Source: AP-15 sp035538335 (lineage in GTDB: Bacteria > Pseudomonadota > Alphaproteobacteria > ATCC43930 > CGMCC-115725). Taken from it: a DNA stretch of 64,000 nt. Made by a program: the position numbers and the translations under genes. The notes beneath the pieces were generated by a model that was given only the letters and a program-made list of their open reading frames with translations, did not search any database and had not been told where the DNA came from. Shown here one piece after another: positions 25,276-33,545 of the stretch (the stretch's first letter is position 1; each line of letters begins with the position of its first letter). Where the stretch lies: NCBI GenBank assembly GCA_035538335.1, contig DATLKN010000008.1, positions 124,001-188,000 of the forward strand. The letters run 5' to 3'.

Positions 25276-25334
25276 CGGCGTTCCCTCCCGCAGCTGCGCA
25301 TGGCGCTCGATCCTAGGAGCCGTGCGATCTCGGG

Positions 25335-28256
25335 TCAATCGAGGCGCCGCGCAGACTTGTCGGCTCCGGCGCTCGCCTCGTCCAGTATCCGCACGATGTG
25401 GCGCGCCTCGCGGCCGAGCGCGTCTTTGATCTGATGCCGGCAGCTGGTGCCGCAGGCGGCGAGCATCGTCTCTGGCGCGGCGGCCCGCATCTTCGGCAAT
25501 ACCGAGAGTTCGCCGATCTTCAGCGACATCTCGTAATGCTCGGCCTCGTAGCCGAAGGCGCCGGCCATGCCGCAGCAGGTCGAATCGAAGGTTTCGACAT
25601 CGAGATCGGGGACGAGGCGCAACGCCGCAGCCGCGGCGCCCAGCGTGTTGAACGCCTTCTGGTGGCAATGGCCGTGCAGCAGCGCCTTCTTGCCGGGCAG
25701 CGGTTCGAGCGGCAGGGCGAAGCGGCCGGCCTCGCGCTCGGCGGCGGCGAATTCCTCGAAGAGCACGGCCCGGCGGGCGAGGGCGGCGGCCGGTTCGCCC
25801 GGCAATAAGGCCGGGTACTCGTCGCGCAGCGTCAAGAGGCAGGAGGGTTCGAGGCCGACGATCGGCGTGCCGGCGGCGATATGCGGTGCCAGCGCCTCGG
25901 CCATGCGCCGCGCTTCGCTGCGCGCCTCCTCGACCAGCCCCGCCGACAGGAACGTCCGCCCGCAGCACAGCGGCCGCGCGCCCGGCGGGTCGGCGCAGAT
26001 GACGCGATAGCCGGCGCGGGCGAGCACACGCTGCGCGGCGCGGGCGTTTTCGGGCTCGAAATACCGGTTGAAGGTATCGACGAGAAGCACGACCGGCGGC
26101 CCGTCGCCCGCTTCGCGCCCGCGATAGGGCGCGCCGGACCAGCGCGGCAACGCGCGCTGCGCGCTGAAGCCCAACAGCCGCTCGCCGAGCCGGGCGAGCG
26201 CCGGCACATGGTTCCTCAGGTTGAGCAGCGGCGCCAGCCGCGCTCCGTGCGGCGCCCAGCGCGGCAGATAGGCGAGGAGCCGGTCGCGGCGGGACAGCGG
26301 ATGAGTTTTTCGGTATTGCGCCAGGAACTCGATCTTCATGCGCGCCATGTCGACGCCGGTCGGGCATTCGCGCTTGCAGCCCTTGCACGAGATGCAAAGC
26401 GCCATCGTCTCGCGCATCGCGTCCGAGACGAGCGCGTCGCGCCCCAATTGCCCGGTCAAGGCGAGGCGCAATGTGTTGGCGCGGCCGCGCGTCAGGTGCA
26501 CTTCGTCGCCGGTCGCGCGGAAGGAGGGGCACATGACCCCGGGGTCGCCGACCCGGCAGGCGCCGTTGTTGTTGCACATCTCGGCGGCGCCGAGAAAGCC
26601 GCCCCATTCCGACCAGTCGAGCGCGGTTTCCATCGGCTCGGCGCGGTAATCGGGCTTGAAGCGAAAGAGGCTGCGGTCGTCCATCTTCGGCGCCCGCACG
26701 ATCTTGCCGGGGTTGAAGAGGCCCCCGGGATCGAACGCGTCCTTCACCTCCTCGAAGGCGCGCACCAGCCGCCCGCCGAACATCGCCGCGTGAAATTCCG
26801 AGCGCACGAGGCCGTCGCCGTGCTCGCCCGAATGCGAGCCTTTGTAGTCGCGGACCATCGCGAAGGCTTCCTCGGCGATCGCCCGCATCTTCCTCACCTC
26901 CAGCTCCTGCTTCAGGTTGAGCACCGGGCGGACATGCAGGCAGCCGACCGAGGCGTGCGCGTACCAGGTGCCGTAGGTGCCGTGCTTCTGGAAAATGCGG
27001 GTCAGCCGATCGGTGTATTCGGCAAGGTCCTCGAGCCTGACCGCACAGTCTTCGAGGAAGGAGACGGGTTTTCCCTCACTCTTCATCGACATCATGATGT
27101 TGAGGCCCTGCGTGCGGACGTTCCAGATCGCCGCCTGGAACGCCGGATCGACCGCCTCGACGACGCTGTCCGGGTAGCCGAGATCGCCCATCAGCGCCCC
27201 GAGCGCCTTTAGCCCGGCCAGATTGGCGTCCGCGTCCTCGCCCGAGAATTCGGTCAGCAGCAATGCCTCCGGCTCACCCTTGACGAAGCGGGCGAGGACC
27301 GGCCGGAACATCGCGATGTCGCGCGCCAGGTCGATCATCGTGCGGTCGACGAGTTCGACCGCCGAGGGGCCGAGCGCGACGATCGCGCGGGTCGCGTCCA
27401 TCGCGCTGTAGAGGCTCGGGAAATGGCAGACGCCGAGAACGCGGTGTGGCGGGATCGGCTGCAATTCCAGCTCGATCTCGGTGAAGAAGGCGAGGGTGCC
27501 CTCCGAGCCGACCAGCAGCCGGGCCATGTTGTGGCCCCCTTGGGACTCATCTCCGGCGATGCTGTCGATGTTGTAGCCGCCGACCCGGCGCAAGACCTGC
27601 GGGAAGCGGCGTTGGATCTCGTCCTTCTCGCGGGCATGCAGCGCGCGCATCTGCAGCACGAGGTCGCGGTAGCGGGCGGAGAGGCCCTCGGGCAGGTTTC
27701 CCGGCACCTCGGCGAAGCGCGCCGCGCTGCCGTCGGCGAGGATCGCCTCGACCGCGCGCACATTGTGCACCATGTTGCCGTAGCGCAGCGAGCGCGAGCC
27801 GCAGCTATTGTTGGCGGTCATGCCGCCCAAGGTGGCGCGGCTCGCCGTCGAGGGGTCGACCGGGAAGAAGAGCCCGTGCTTGCGCAGTTCCCTGTTCAGC
27901 CGGTCGAGCACGACGCCCGGCTCGACCCGCGCGCGGCGGCCCTCGACATCGACCGCGACGATATGATCGAGATATTTGCTGCAATCGACGACCAGCGCCC
28001 GCGCCACCGTCTGCCCGCATTGCGAGGTGCCGGCGCCGCGCGGCAACACCGGCACGCCTTCCTCGCGCGCGATCTCCAGCGCCGCCGCGACATCTTCGCG
28101 GGTTTTCGGCACGACGACGCCCAAGGGCTCGATCTGGTAGAACGACGCATCGGTCGCATAGCGCCCGCGGCTATAGGGATCGAACAGCACCTCGCCTTGC
28201 GTCTCCCGTTTGAGGCGGGCTTCGAGGCGAGGCGGCGCGGCGTTGTCGAGCGGCAT
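25335..28256 (-). CDS. FAD-binding and (Fe-S)-binding oxidoreductase (GlcD-GlpC type fusion)
   Basis: 973 aa. The N-terminal half is a PCMH-type FAD domain (VPVLPRGAGTSQCGQTVARA, then DPSTASRATLGGMTANNSCG) with a FAD-oxidase C-terminal domain. Next are a ferredoxin-like region with CISCKGCKRECPTGVDMARM and an earlier CNNNGACR, then CCG domains (CCGRTFLSAG, HCHQKAFN, STCCGMAGAFGYEAEHYEMS). This fusion oxidises 2-hydroxyacids such as D-lactate, passing electrons from FAD through Fe-S to the respiratory chain; the exact substrate is not known. ATG at 28256 is chosen; a GTG at 28277 is also in frame. A 65-bp copy of its 5' end lies at 28634. Confidence 0.9.
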   Translation of the reverse strand: MPLDNAAPPRLEARLKRETQGEVLFDPYSRGRYATDASFYQIEPLGVVVPKTREDVAAALEIAREEGVPVLPRGAGTSQCGQTVARALVVDCSKYLDHIVAVDVEGRRARVEPGVVLDRLNRELRKHGLFFPVDPSTASRATLGGMTANNSCGSRSLRYGNMVHNVRAVEAILADGSAARFAEVPGNLPEGLSARYRDLVLQMRALHAREKDEIQRRFPQVLRRVGGYNIDSIAGDESQGGHNMARLLVGSEGTLAFFTEIELELQPIPPHRVLGVCHFPSLYSAMDATRAIVALGPSAVELVDRTMIDLARDIAMFRPVLARFVKGEPEALLLTEFSGEDADANLAGLKALGALMGDLGYPDSVVEAVDPAFQAAIWNVRTQGLNIMMSMKSEGKPVSFLEDCAVRLEDLAEYTDRLTRIFQKHGTYGTWYAHASVGCLHVRPVLNLKQELEVRKMRAIAEEAFAMVRDYKGSHSGEHGDGLVRSEFHAAMFGGRLVRAFEEVKDAFDPGGLFNPGKIVRAPKMDDRSLFRFKPDYRAEPMETALDWSEWGGFLGAAEMCNNNGACRVGDPGVMCPSFRATGDEVHLTRGRANTLRLALTGQLGRDALVSDAMRETMALCISCKGCKRECPTGVDMARMKIEFLAQYRKTHPLSRRDRLLAYLPRWAPHGARLAPLLNLRNHVPALARLGERLLGFSAQRALPRWSGAPYRGREAGDGPPVVLLVDTFNRYFEPENARAAQRVLARAGYRVICADPPGARPLCCGRTFLSAGLVEEARSEARRMAEALAPHIAAGTPIVGLEPSCLLTLRDEYPALLPGEPAAALARRAVLFEEFAAAEREAGRFALPLEPLPGKKALLHGHCHQKAFNTLGAAAAALRLVPDLDVETFDSTCCGMAGAFGYEAEHYEMSLKIGELSVLPKMRAAAPETMLAACGTSCRHQIKDALGREARHIVRILDEASAGADKSARRLD

Positions 28257-28258
28257 GG
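28194..28258 (-). repeat. 5' end of the FAD gene, source copy of a duplicated segment
   Basis: Bases 28194-28234 are identical (41 bp) to 28634-28674, and the match continues with small differences to the start codon. This copy is the functional start of the FAD oxidoreductase coding sequence (MPLDNAAPPRLEARL). Confidence 0.85.
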
Positions 28259-28277
28259 AGTTCTTCGAATAAACCAC

Positions 28278-28774
28278 AAATTCAGGCGCACAGCCTATCG
28301 GCTCGCCACGCTGGGAAACAACCGGTCTCGGCGGAGTGACGCGGCGCCGCTGCTTTCGCTGTTATCTGCAGGAAAAAATACAGCACGGAAGCCTTCTGGC
28401 CTTCGCGGGTCCCCGCGAGTCGCGCCCGAAGATGAGAACAAACCATGAATATCGTGGTTCTCTTCCGACAGTTCAAGTGGAAGACGCTTGATCGTCAGGG
28501 TCGACATGCCTTCGCTTAATATGTGTGGCTGCGCTTTCCGACGCCGATTGGGGCGTCATCAAGTCGGGGAACTACGATGTCATTCCGAAGGGGAGCAGGG
28601 GCCTTTATCGCTCGGGATAGGGCGGAAAGCCCTGCCTTGCGTCTCCCGTTTGAGGCGGGCTTCGAGGCGAGGCGAAGGCGGCGTCGTCCAGCGGCATGGC
28701 GCCTCTCATGGTGGGCGAGGGGGGTGTCGTCAACGGCTTTTGGTGTATTCTCAGGCGCGAGCGGCGCGTCTCGG
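28278..28774. other. 497-bp non-coding region with gene relics
   Basis: This is the longest stretch without an intact gene. It has lower GC in parts: 29/60 in 28441-28500 and 35/60 in 28321-28380. On the minus strand a short frame from 28507 starts MSTLTIKRLPLELSEENHD, resembling the N-terminus of a ribbon-helix-helix antitoxin, but then loses any likeness; it may be a truncated relic. At 28634-28699 is the duplicated start of the FAD gene. Both flanking genes are transcribed outward, so their promoters should lie here. Confidence 0.6.
28634..28699 (-). pseudogene. Duplicated and frameshifted 5' fragment of the FAD oxidoreductase gene
   Basis: On the minus strand this reads ATG CCG CTG GAC GAC GCC GCC, parallel to the true start ATG CCG CTC GAC AAC GCC GCG. 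A one-base difference in length shifts the frame (MPLDDAAFASPRSPPQTGD instead of MPLDNAAPPRLEARL). Forty-one bases are perfectly conserved, in direct orientation 440 bp away. After ACGCAAGGC the similarity ends. It is a remnant of a second gene copy or of a local duplication. Confidence 0.75.
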
Positions 28775-29926
28775 ATGGAGGGTTTGGTGGCGGACCGATT
28801 GATCTCCTGCGACGACCATATGGACCTCTCGCAACTGCCGGCGGACATCTGGCAGAGCCGGCTGCCCGCCACATTGCGCGGCCGCGCGCCGCATATCGAG
28901 GAGCGCGACGGGCAGGCGGTGTGGATCTGCGACGGCAAAATCTGGGGCCGCTGGGACGGGAAGGCGCCCGCCACGGGCAATGCGCGCCCCGTGAAGCAGC
29001 TCTACAACGCCTTCGACCGCGCCGGCATCCACGACCAGAGCGCGCGCCGCCCGGCCATTGCCGAATTGCGCCTCGCCGACATGGATAGGAACCACATCGA
29101 GGCGCAGGTCATCTTCGGCCCGATCTTTCAGATCTCGACCGACGACTCGACGCTGCGCGAGGCCTGCTACCGCGTCTACAACGACTGGCTCATGGAATTC
29201 TGCGCCGCCGCGCCGCAGCGCCTGATCGGCGTGCCGATGCTCCCCGAGACGCCCGACGCCGCGGTGAAGGAACTGGCGCGTCTCGCCGCCAGGGGCGGCG
29301 TCCGCCAAGTAACGCTGATGATCGCCAACATCTCCCCGAAGCTCGACGACCCGGCCTGGGAGCCGCTCTGGAACCGGCTCGAAGAGACAGGGATCATCCT
29401 CTCCTGGCACATCACCGTCTTCGTCGGCAAGCCCGGCGACCGCGTCGCCGGCAAGCCGGCGAGCGTCTTCGAGAACACCAAATTCTTCATGGCGAATTTT
29501 CTCGAGCCCTTTGTCGATCTGTTCGCCTGGGGCATTCTCGAGCGGCATCCGAAACTGAAGATGGTGATGGCCGAGGCCGGCACCGGCTGGCTGCCCTGGC
29601 TGGTGCAGGAGCTCGACTACCGCCATTGGCGGCTGTGGGAGGCGAAGGAGTTCTGGGCCGACAAGGGCGGCATCCAGCTCGAAACCAAGCCGAGCGAACT
29701 CTTCAAGCGGCAGATCTATGCGACCTTCCAGGAGGATTATGTCGCGATGGCGCTGATCCCGTTCTTCGGCGACGGGCACCTGATGTGGGCGGCGGACTAC
29801 CCGCACCCCGACAGCGTGTGGCCAAATTCCCTCGCCGCGATCGAGCGGCAGATGCCGCATCTGTCGCCGCAGATGCGCAAGAAGCTGACCTACGACAACG
29901 CGGCGACGCTCTACGGGCTCGGCTGA
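28775..29926 (+). CDS. Amidohydrolase family protein (amidohydrolase_2 type)
   Basis: 383 aa. A metal-dependent TIM-barrel hydrolase or decarboxylase of the COG2159 type: ISCDDHMDLSQLPADIW at the start, LMIANISPKLDDPAWEPLW, ILSWHITVF (metal His), MAEAGTGWLPWLVQELDYR, and WAADYPHPDSVWPNS with the conserved Asp. The substrate is unknown. ATG at 28775 is used; a GTG four codons on (28787), with GGAGGG just ahead, could be the real start. The frame upstream to 28523 runs through the duplicated relic and is not coding. DUF2721 follows after 4 nt. Confidence 0.86.
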   Translation: MEGLVADRLISCDDHMDLSQLPADIWQSRLPATLRGRAPHIEERDGQAVWICDGKIWGRWDGKAPATGNARPVKQLYNAFDRAGIHDQSARRPAIAELRLADMDRNHIEAQVIFGPIFQISTDDSTLREACYRVYNDWLMEFCAAAPQRLIGVPMLPETPDAAVKELARLAARGGVRQVTLMIANISPKLDDPAWEPLWNRLEETGIILSWHITVFVGKPGDRVAGKPASVFENTKFFMANFLEPFVDLFAWGILERHPKLKMVMAEAGTGWLPWLVQELDYRHWRLWEAKEFWADKGGIQLETKPSELFKRQIYATFQEDYVAMALIPFFGDGHLMWAADYPHPDSVWPNSLAAIERQMPHLSPQMRKKLTYDNAATLYGLG

Positions 29927-29930
29927 GGGG

Positions 29931-30410
29931 ATGCCGGGCGCGATCGAGCCTTCCTCCTCGCTCGACGTCGTCGCCCATGTCATCCAGGTGGCGCTGGCAC
30001 CGGTCTTTCTGTTGTCGGGCATCGCGACCCTGCTCAATGTCTTTTCGACGCGGCTGGCGCGCGTCGCCGACCGCGTCGAGCAGCTGACGAAGGCGATCGA
30101 CGCGGCGGGCGACGCCGAGGCAGCGGTCCTCGCGGCGCAGCTGCCGACGTTGCACCGCCGCTCGGTCGCGCTCGACGCGGCGGTCGTCTTGGGCGCGATC
30201 GGCGGCGCCGCCACCTGCGCCTCGGTCCTCGTGCTGTTTGTCGGCGCCGTCAGCGACCCGACGATCGCCTCGGTATCGTTCGCCACCTTCGGCCTCGCGC
30301 TCGTCTGCACGCTCGGTGCGATCGGCGCCTATACGCTCGAAATGCTGATGGCGGGAAGCGGGGTCAGGGCGGAGGTCAGGGCGAACCGGAAGGCGGCCCA
30401 GCCGGAGTAG
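29931..30410 (+). CDS. DUF2721 family membrane protein
   Basis: 159 aa with three membrane helices: VIQVALAPVFLLSGIATLL, a second after a charged loop, and a third ending in YTLEMLMAG. The loop between helices 1 and 2 (FSTRLARVADRVEQLTKA, and later LHRRSVALDAAVVLGAIG) is the DUF2721 pattern. Function unknown. It lies 4 nt downstream of the amidohydrolase, so probably the same transcript. Confidence 0.88.
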   Translation: MPGAIEPSSSLDVVAHVIQVALAPVFLLSGIATLLNVFSTRLARVADRVEQLTKAIDAAGDAEAAVLAAQLPTLHRRSVALDAAVVLGAIGGAATCASVLVLFVGAVSDPTIASVSFATFGLALVCTLGAIGAYTLEMLMAGSGVRAEVRANRKAAQPE

Positions 30411-30596
30411 CTCTCAATGCGGGTTTTGCAGGCCAACATCCGCTGAGGGTCGTGGTCATCGACGGGCATCTGTGCATCGTCAACCGATTCCGCAGCCCCT
30501 GACCCGCAATGCCGCGGCAGCAAGGCGGGCGGCGCGCGATGCTTGTCGCCGGCCGCGTTCGCGGGCATGTTGGCGCCCCGCCACGGAGCCATTCGC

Positions 30597-31790
30597 ATGA
30601 AGAACACCGCCCTCCACACCGGCCGCCATTTCCTGCAGATCCCGGGCCCGACCAACGTGCCGGAGCGGGTGTTGCAGGCGATCGCGGCGGCGACGATCGA
30701 CCATCGCGGCCCGGAATTCGCCGAGTTGGGGCGCGAGGTCGTCGCCGGCATGAAGCGTGTCTTCCGCACCGAGGCGACGGTCGTCGTCTATCCTTCCTCG
30801 GGGACGGGCGCCTGGGAAGCGGCGCTCAGCAACACCCTGTCGCCGGGCGACCGCGTCCTGATGTTCGAGACCGGCCATTTCGCGAGCTTGTGGCGACAGA
30901 TGGCGGGCCGGCTCGGGCTCGAGGTGCAGTTCGTGCCGGGCGATTGGCGGCATGGCGTCGATCCGGCGCTCGTCGAGGAGACGCTCGGCCGCGACCCCGA
31001 GCACCGCATCAAGGCGGTCTGCGTCGTCCACAACGAAACTTCGACCGGGGTCGCGAGCCGCATCCCCGAGATCCGCGCCGCGATCGACCGGGCACGGCAT
31101 CCGGCGCTCTTCATGGTCGATACGATCTCCTCGCTCGCCTCGATCGACTACCGGCACGACGAATGGGGCGTCGACGTGACGGTCGCCGGCTCGCAGAAAG
31201 GGCTGATGCTGCCGCCGGGGCTCGGCTTCAACGCGGTTTCGAAAAAGGCGCTCGCCGCCAATGAGAGCGCGCGGCTGCCGCGCTCCTACTGGGACTGGCA
31301 GGGGATGCTGGAAACCGCGCGCACCGGCTTCTTCCCTTATACGCCAGCGACGAACCTGCTCTACGGCCTGCGCGAAGCCTTGGCCATGCTGCTCGAAGAG
31401 GAGGGGCTGGAGGCGGTCTTCGCCCGCCACGCCAGGCACGCCGAGGCGACGCGGCGGGCGGTCGCCGGCTGGGGGCTCGAAGTTCTCTGCCTCGACCCGC
31501 GCGAATATTCGGGGAGCCTGACCGCCGTCCTCGTCCCCGAGGGGCACGATGCCGACCGGCTGCGGCAGGTCATCCTCGAGCAGTACGACATGTCGCTCGG
31601 CACCGGGCTTGGCAAGATGAAGGGCAGGATCTTCCGCATCGGCCATCTGGGCCATTTCAACGATTTGATGCTGTGCGGCACGCTGTGCGGCGTCGAGATG
31701 GGCCTTGCGCGGGCCGGCGTGCCGCACCGGCCGGGCGGCGTCGCGGCGGCGCTCGAATATCTCGGCGCAGCGGAGACACCAGCGGCTTGA
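30597..31790 (+). CDS. Serine-glyoxylate / alanine-glyoxylate-type aminotransferase
   Basis: A 397-aa fold-type I PLP enzyme. Signatures are LQIPGPTNVPERVLQAI, the glycine-rich YPSSGTGAWEAALSN, VVHNETSTGVASRI, FMVDTISSLASID, and the PLP lysine in VAGSQKGLMLPPGL. It likely transfers the amino group of serine to glyoxylate, making hydroxypyruvate and glycine, as in the serine cycle or photorespiratory-like salvage. ATG at 30597 with a GGAG site is preferred to 30543. The stop overlaps the cytochrome b561 start. glyA at the right end could supply serine, but it is 30 kb away. Confidence 0.9.
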   Translation: MKNTALHTGRHFLQIPGPTNVPERVLQAIAAATIDHRGPEFAELGREVVAGMKRVFRTEATVVVYPSSGTGAWEAALSNTLSPGDRVLMFETGHFASLWRQMAGRLGLEVQFVPGDWRHGVDPALVEETLGRDPEHRIKAVCVVHNETSTGVASRIPEIRAAIDRARHPALFMVDTISSLASIDYRHDEWGVDVTVAGSQKGLMLPPGLGFNAVSKKALAANESARLPRSYWDWQGMLETARTGFFPYTPATNLLYGLREALAMLLEEEGLEAVFARHARHAEATRRAVAGWGLEVLCLDPREYSGSLTAVLVPEGHDADRLRQVILEQYDMSLGTGLGKMKGRIFRIGHLGHFNDLMLCGTLCGVEMGLARAGVPHRPGGVAAALEYLGAAETPAA

Positions 31791-32350
31791 ACGGCGAGGG
31801 CCCGCCCGTCGCCTATGACGGGCTAGCGCGCTTTCTGCACTGGCTCACAGCCCTGCTCGTCGCGATCGTCGTCGGGCTCGGCTGGGCGCTCGGTTGGACG
31901 CCGCGCAACACCGCTTCGCGCGATTTCGTTCTATGGCTGCACCGCTCGGTCGGGCTGCTCGTCCTCGTGGCGATGCTGTTGCGGCTGTTGTGGCGCTGGC
32001 GGCGCCGGCCACCGCCTTTGCCGGAAAGCCTGCCGCTCGGCGCTGCGCTGCTCGCCCGCGCGACGCATTACAGCCTCTACCTGCTGCTGATCCTGATGCC
32101 GCTCGCCGGCTACCTGAATGCCGCCTTCGAAGGGCATGCCGTCAGCTTTTTCGGGCTGTTCGTGCTGCCGCCGCTGCTGCGCGAAGACGACCGGCTGTCG
32201 CAATTCGCAATTCTCGTCCATCTCGCCGGGCAATATTTTCTCTATATCCTTATCGCGCTGCACCTCGGCGCCGCCTTCCTGCATGGCGTCGTGCTGCGCG
32301 ACGGCGTCGTCTGGCGGATGCTCAGCCCGGCCCGGCTGCGACGAGGTTGA
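31787..32350 (+). CDS. Cytochrome b561 family protein
   Basis: 187 aa with four membrane helices and the heme-binding histidines of bacterial b561: the first in ARFLHWLTALL, LWLHRSVGLLVLV, ATHYSLYLLLILMPLAGY, and IALHLGAAFLHGVV. It would pass electrons between quinol and periplasmic acceptors. A TTG start overlapping the preceding stop (TTGA) is the only start in phase that gives the full first helix. Its 3' end overlaps the convergent DUF2794 gene by 29 nt. Confidence 0.9.
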   Translation: MNGEGPPVAYDGLARFLHWLTALLVAIVVGLGWALGWTPRNTASRDFVLWLHRSVGLLVLVAMLLRLLWRWRRRPPPLPESLPLGAALLARATHYSLYLLLILMPLAGYLNAAFEGHAVSFFGLFVLPPLLREDDRLSQFAILVHLAGQYFLYILIALHLGAAFLHGVVLRDGVVWRMLSPARLRRG

Positions 32351-32684
32351 GGGGCGTCCTGAAGAACGCCAGCGCCTCCGGCAGAGAAGCGGCGGCGCTC
32401 AGCCGCTGGCGGCCGCTCAGCACGATGAATTCGGCGGCCTGCCCGCCGGTCCCGCCGGTCTTGACGATACGGTACACCGGGCCTTCCTGGCTGTGCCGGA
32501 ACACCGAGAACAGCGCCATGCCGTCGCGGTGGTCGATCGCGTAGTCGCGCCACACGCCGCGCGCCACGTGCCGGCTGTAGAGGCCGAGCAGCTGGTTCAG
32601 TTCGGAGCGGGTGAAATAGAGCGGCCGGCGCCGTGCCCGATAATCCCCGAGGGCCACCACCGATGCGCTCTTTCGGCTCATCAT
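32322..32684 (-). CDS. DUF2794 family protein
   Basis: A 120-aa small soluble protein. It matches DUF2794 by LYFTRSELNQLLGLYSRHVA, WRDYAIDHRDGMALFSVFRH and PVYRIVKTGG. Alphaproteobacterial, function unknown. Two adjacent ATG codons open the gene at 32684. It is convergent with cytochrome b561, overlapping tail to tail. Confidence 0.88.
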   Translation of the reverse strand: MMSRKSASVVALGDYRARRRPLYFTRSELNQLLGLYSRHVARGVWRDYAIDHRDGMALFSVFRHSQEGPVYRIVKTGGTGGQAAEFIVLSGRQRLSAAASLPEALAFFRTPLNLVAAGPG

Positions 32685-32885
32685 CGACCGCTGCCGTTGC
32701 CGCTGTCACGGAGTGTTCACGATTTCCGCGGCGAGGTCCAGCCGTCTCGCGCGCCGCCCCGCGAATCCTCCGGGGCTGCGACGCGTTGCCCCACCGCGCA
32801 CCGCCGCCGCGGCCCGGCCCGATTTGCGCTGAGCCGGTCGAGCGGGTATGGTAAACCCCTGCCGAGAAAGGCGCCCGGAGCGGCC

Positions 32886-33527
32886 GTGACCGAAATTTTC
32901 CGCGAGATCGACGAAGAGCTCCGGCGCGACAACCTGTTGAAGCTGTGGGCGCGCTACGGCCGCTATGTGATCGCCGCGGCGGCGCTCGCGTTGCTCATCG
33001 CCGGCGGCATCGTCGCCTGGCGCAACCATCTGCAGTCCGAGCGCGAGGCTCAGTCGCTGACTTACGCCTCGGCCTTTTCGCTGGTCGGCGCCGGCAAGAA
33101 TGCCGACGCCGCGAAAGTCTTCGGCGCCATTGCCCAGGAAGGCGGCGGATACGCCGTGCTGGCGCCGTTCGAACAAGCCGCCGTGCTCGCCAAAGAGGGC
33201 GACGGCAAGGGCGCTATCGCCGTCTACGAGGGGCTCGCCCGCAAGGCCGGCATCGATCCGGTGTTCCGCGACCTCGCGACCTTGCTCGCCGTCATGCACG
33301 AACTGCCCGGACAGGATCCGAAGGCGCTGGTCGCGCGCCTGCGGCCATTGACGGCGCCAGGCAATCCGTGGCGGCCGACCGCGCTCGAGCTGACCGCGAT
33401 CGCCGAAATCGATGCGGGCGACAAGACGCGCGCGCTGGCGATCTACAAGCAGCTCGCCGCCGATCCGGCGACGCCCCGAAACCTGCGCGCCCGCGCCGGA
33501 CAGATGGCCGCCGCTCTCGCTCCTTAG
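32886..33527 (+). CDS. YfgM-like tetratricopeptide membrane protein
   Basis: 213 aa. A cytoplasmic stub (MTEIFREIDEELRRDNLLKL) is followed by one membrane helix (YVIAAAALALLIAGGIVAW) and a periplasmic TPR-like helical domain. This is the YfgM/TPR_21 family, which interacts with the Sec translocon and periplasmic chaperones. The GTG start with a GGAG site matches the conserved N-terminus. It is followed by bamB and der, the same order as in E. coli, supporting the assignment. Confidence 0.88.
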   Translation: MTEIFREIDEELRRDNLLKLWARYGRYVIAAAALALLIAGGIVAWRNHLQSEREAQSLTYASAFSLVGAGKNADAAKVFGAIAQEGGGYAVLAPFEQAAVLAKEGDGKGAIAVYEGLARKAGIDPVFRDLATLLAVMHELPGQDPKALVARLRPLTAPGNPWRPTALELTAIAEIDAGDKTRALAIYKQLAADPATPRNLRARAGQMAAALAP

Positions 33528-33545
33528 AGATTTTCCGTTACCCGC

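Noticed and set aside
25276..25334. Cobalamin riboswitch before cbtBA
   Set aside because: Only 59 nt of non-coding DNA and no conserved B12 box was seen.
25093..26607. A 504-codon minus-strand frame ending in cbtB
   Set aside because: Only the last 60 codons match a family (CbtB). The rest is out of frame with the FAD/Fe-S gene on the same strand.
30411..30596. Possible small gene or RNA between DUF2721 and the aminotransferase
   Set aside because: Short frames show no family resemblance, and no tRNA-like or terminator structure was found.
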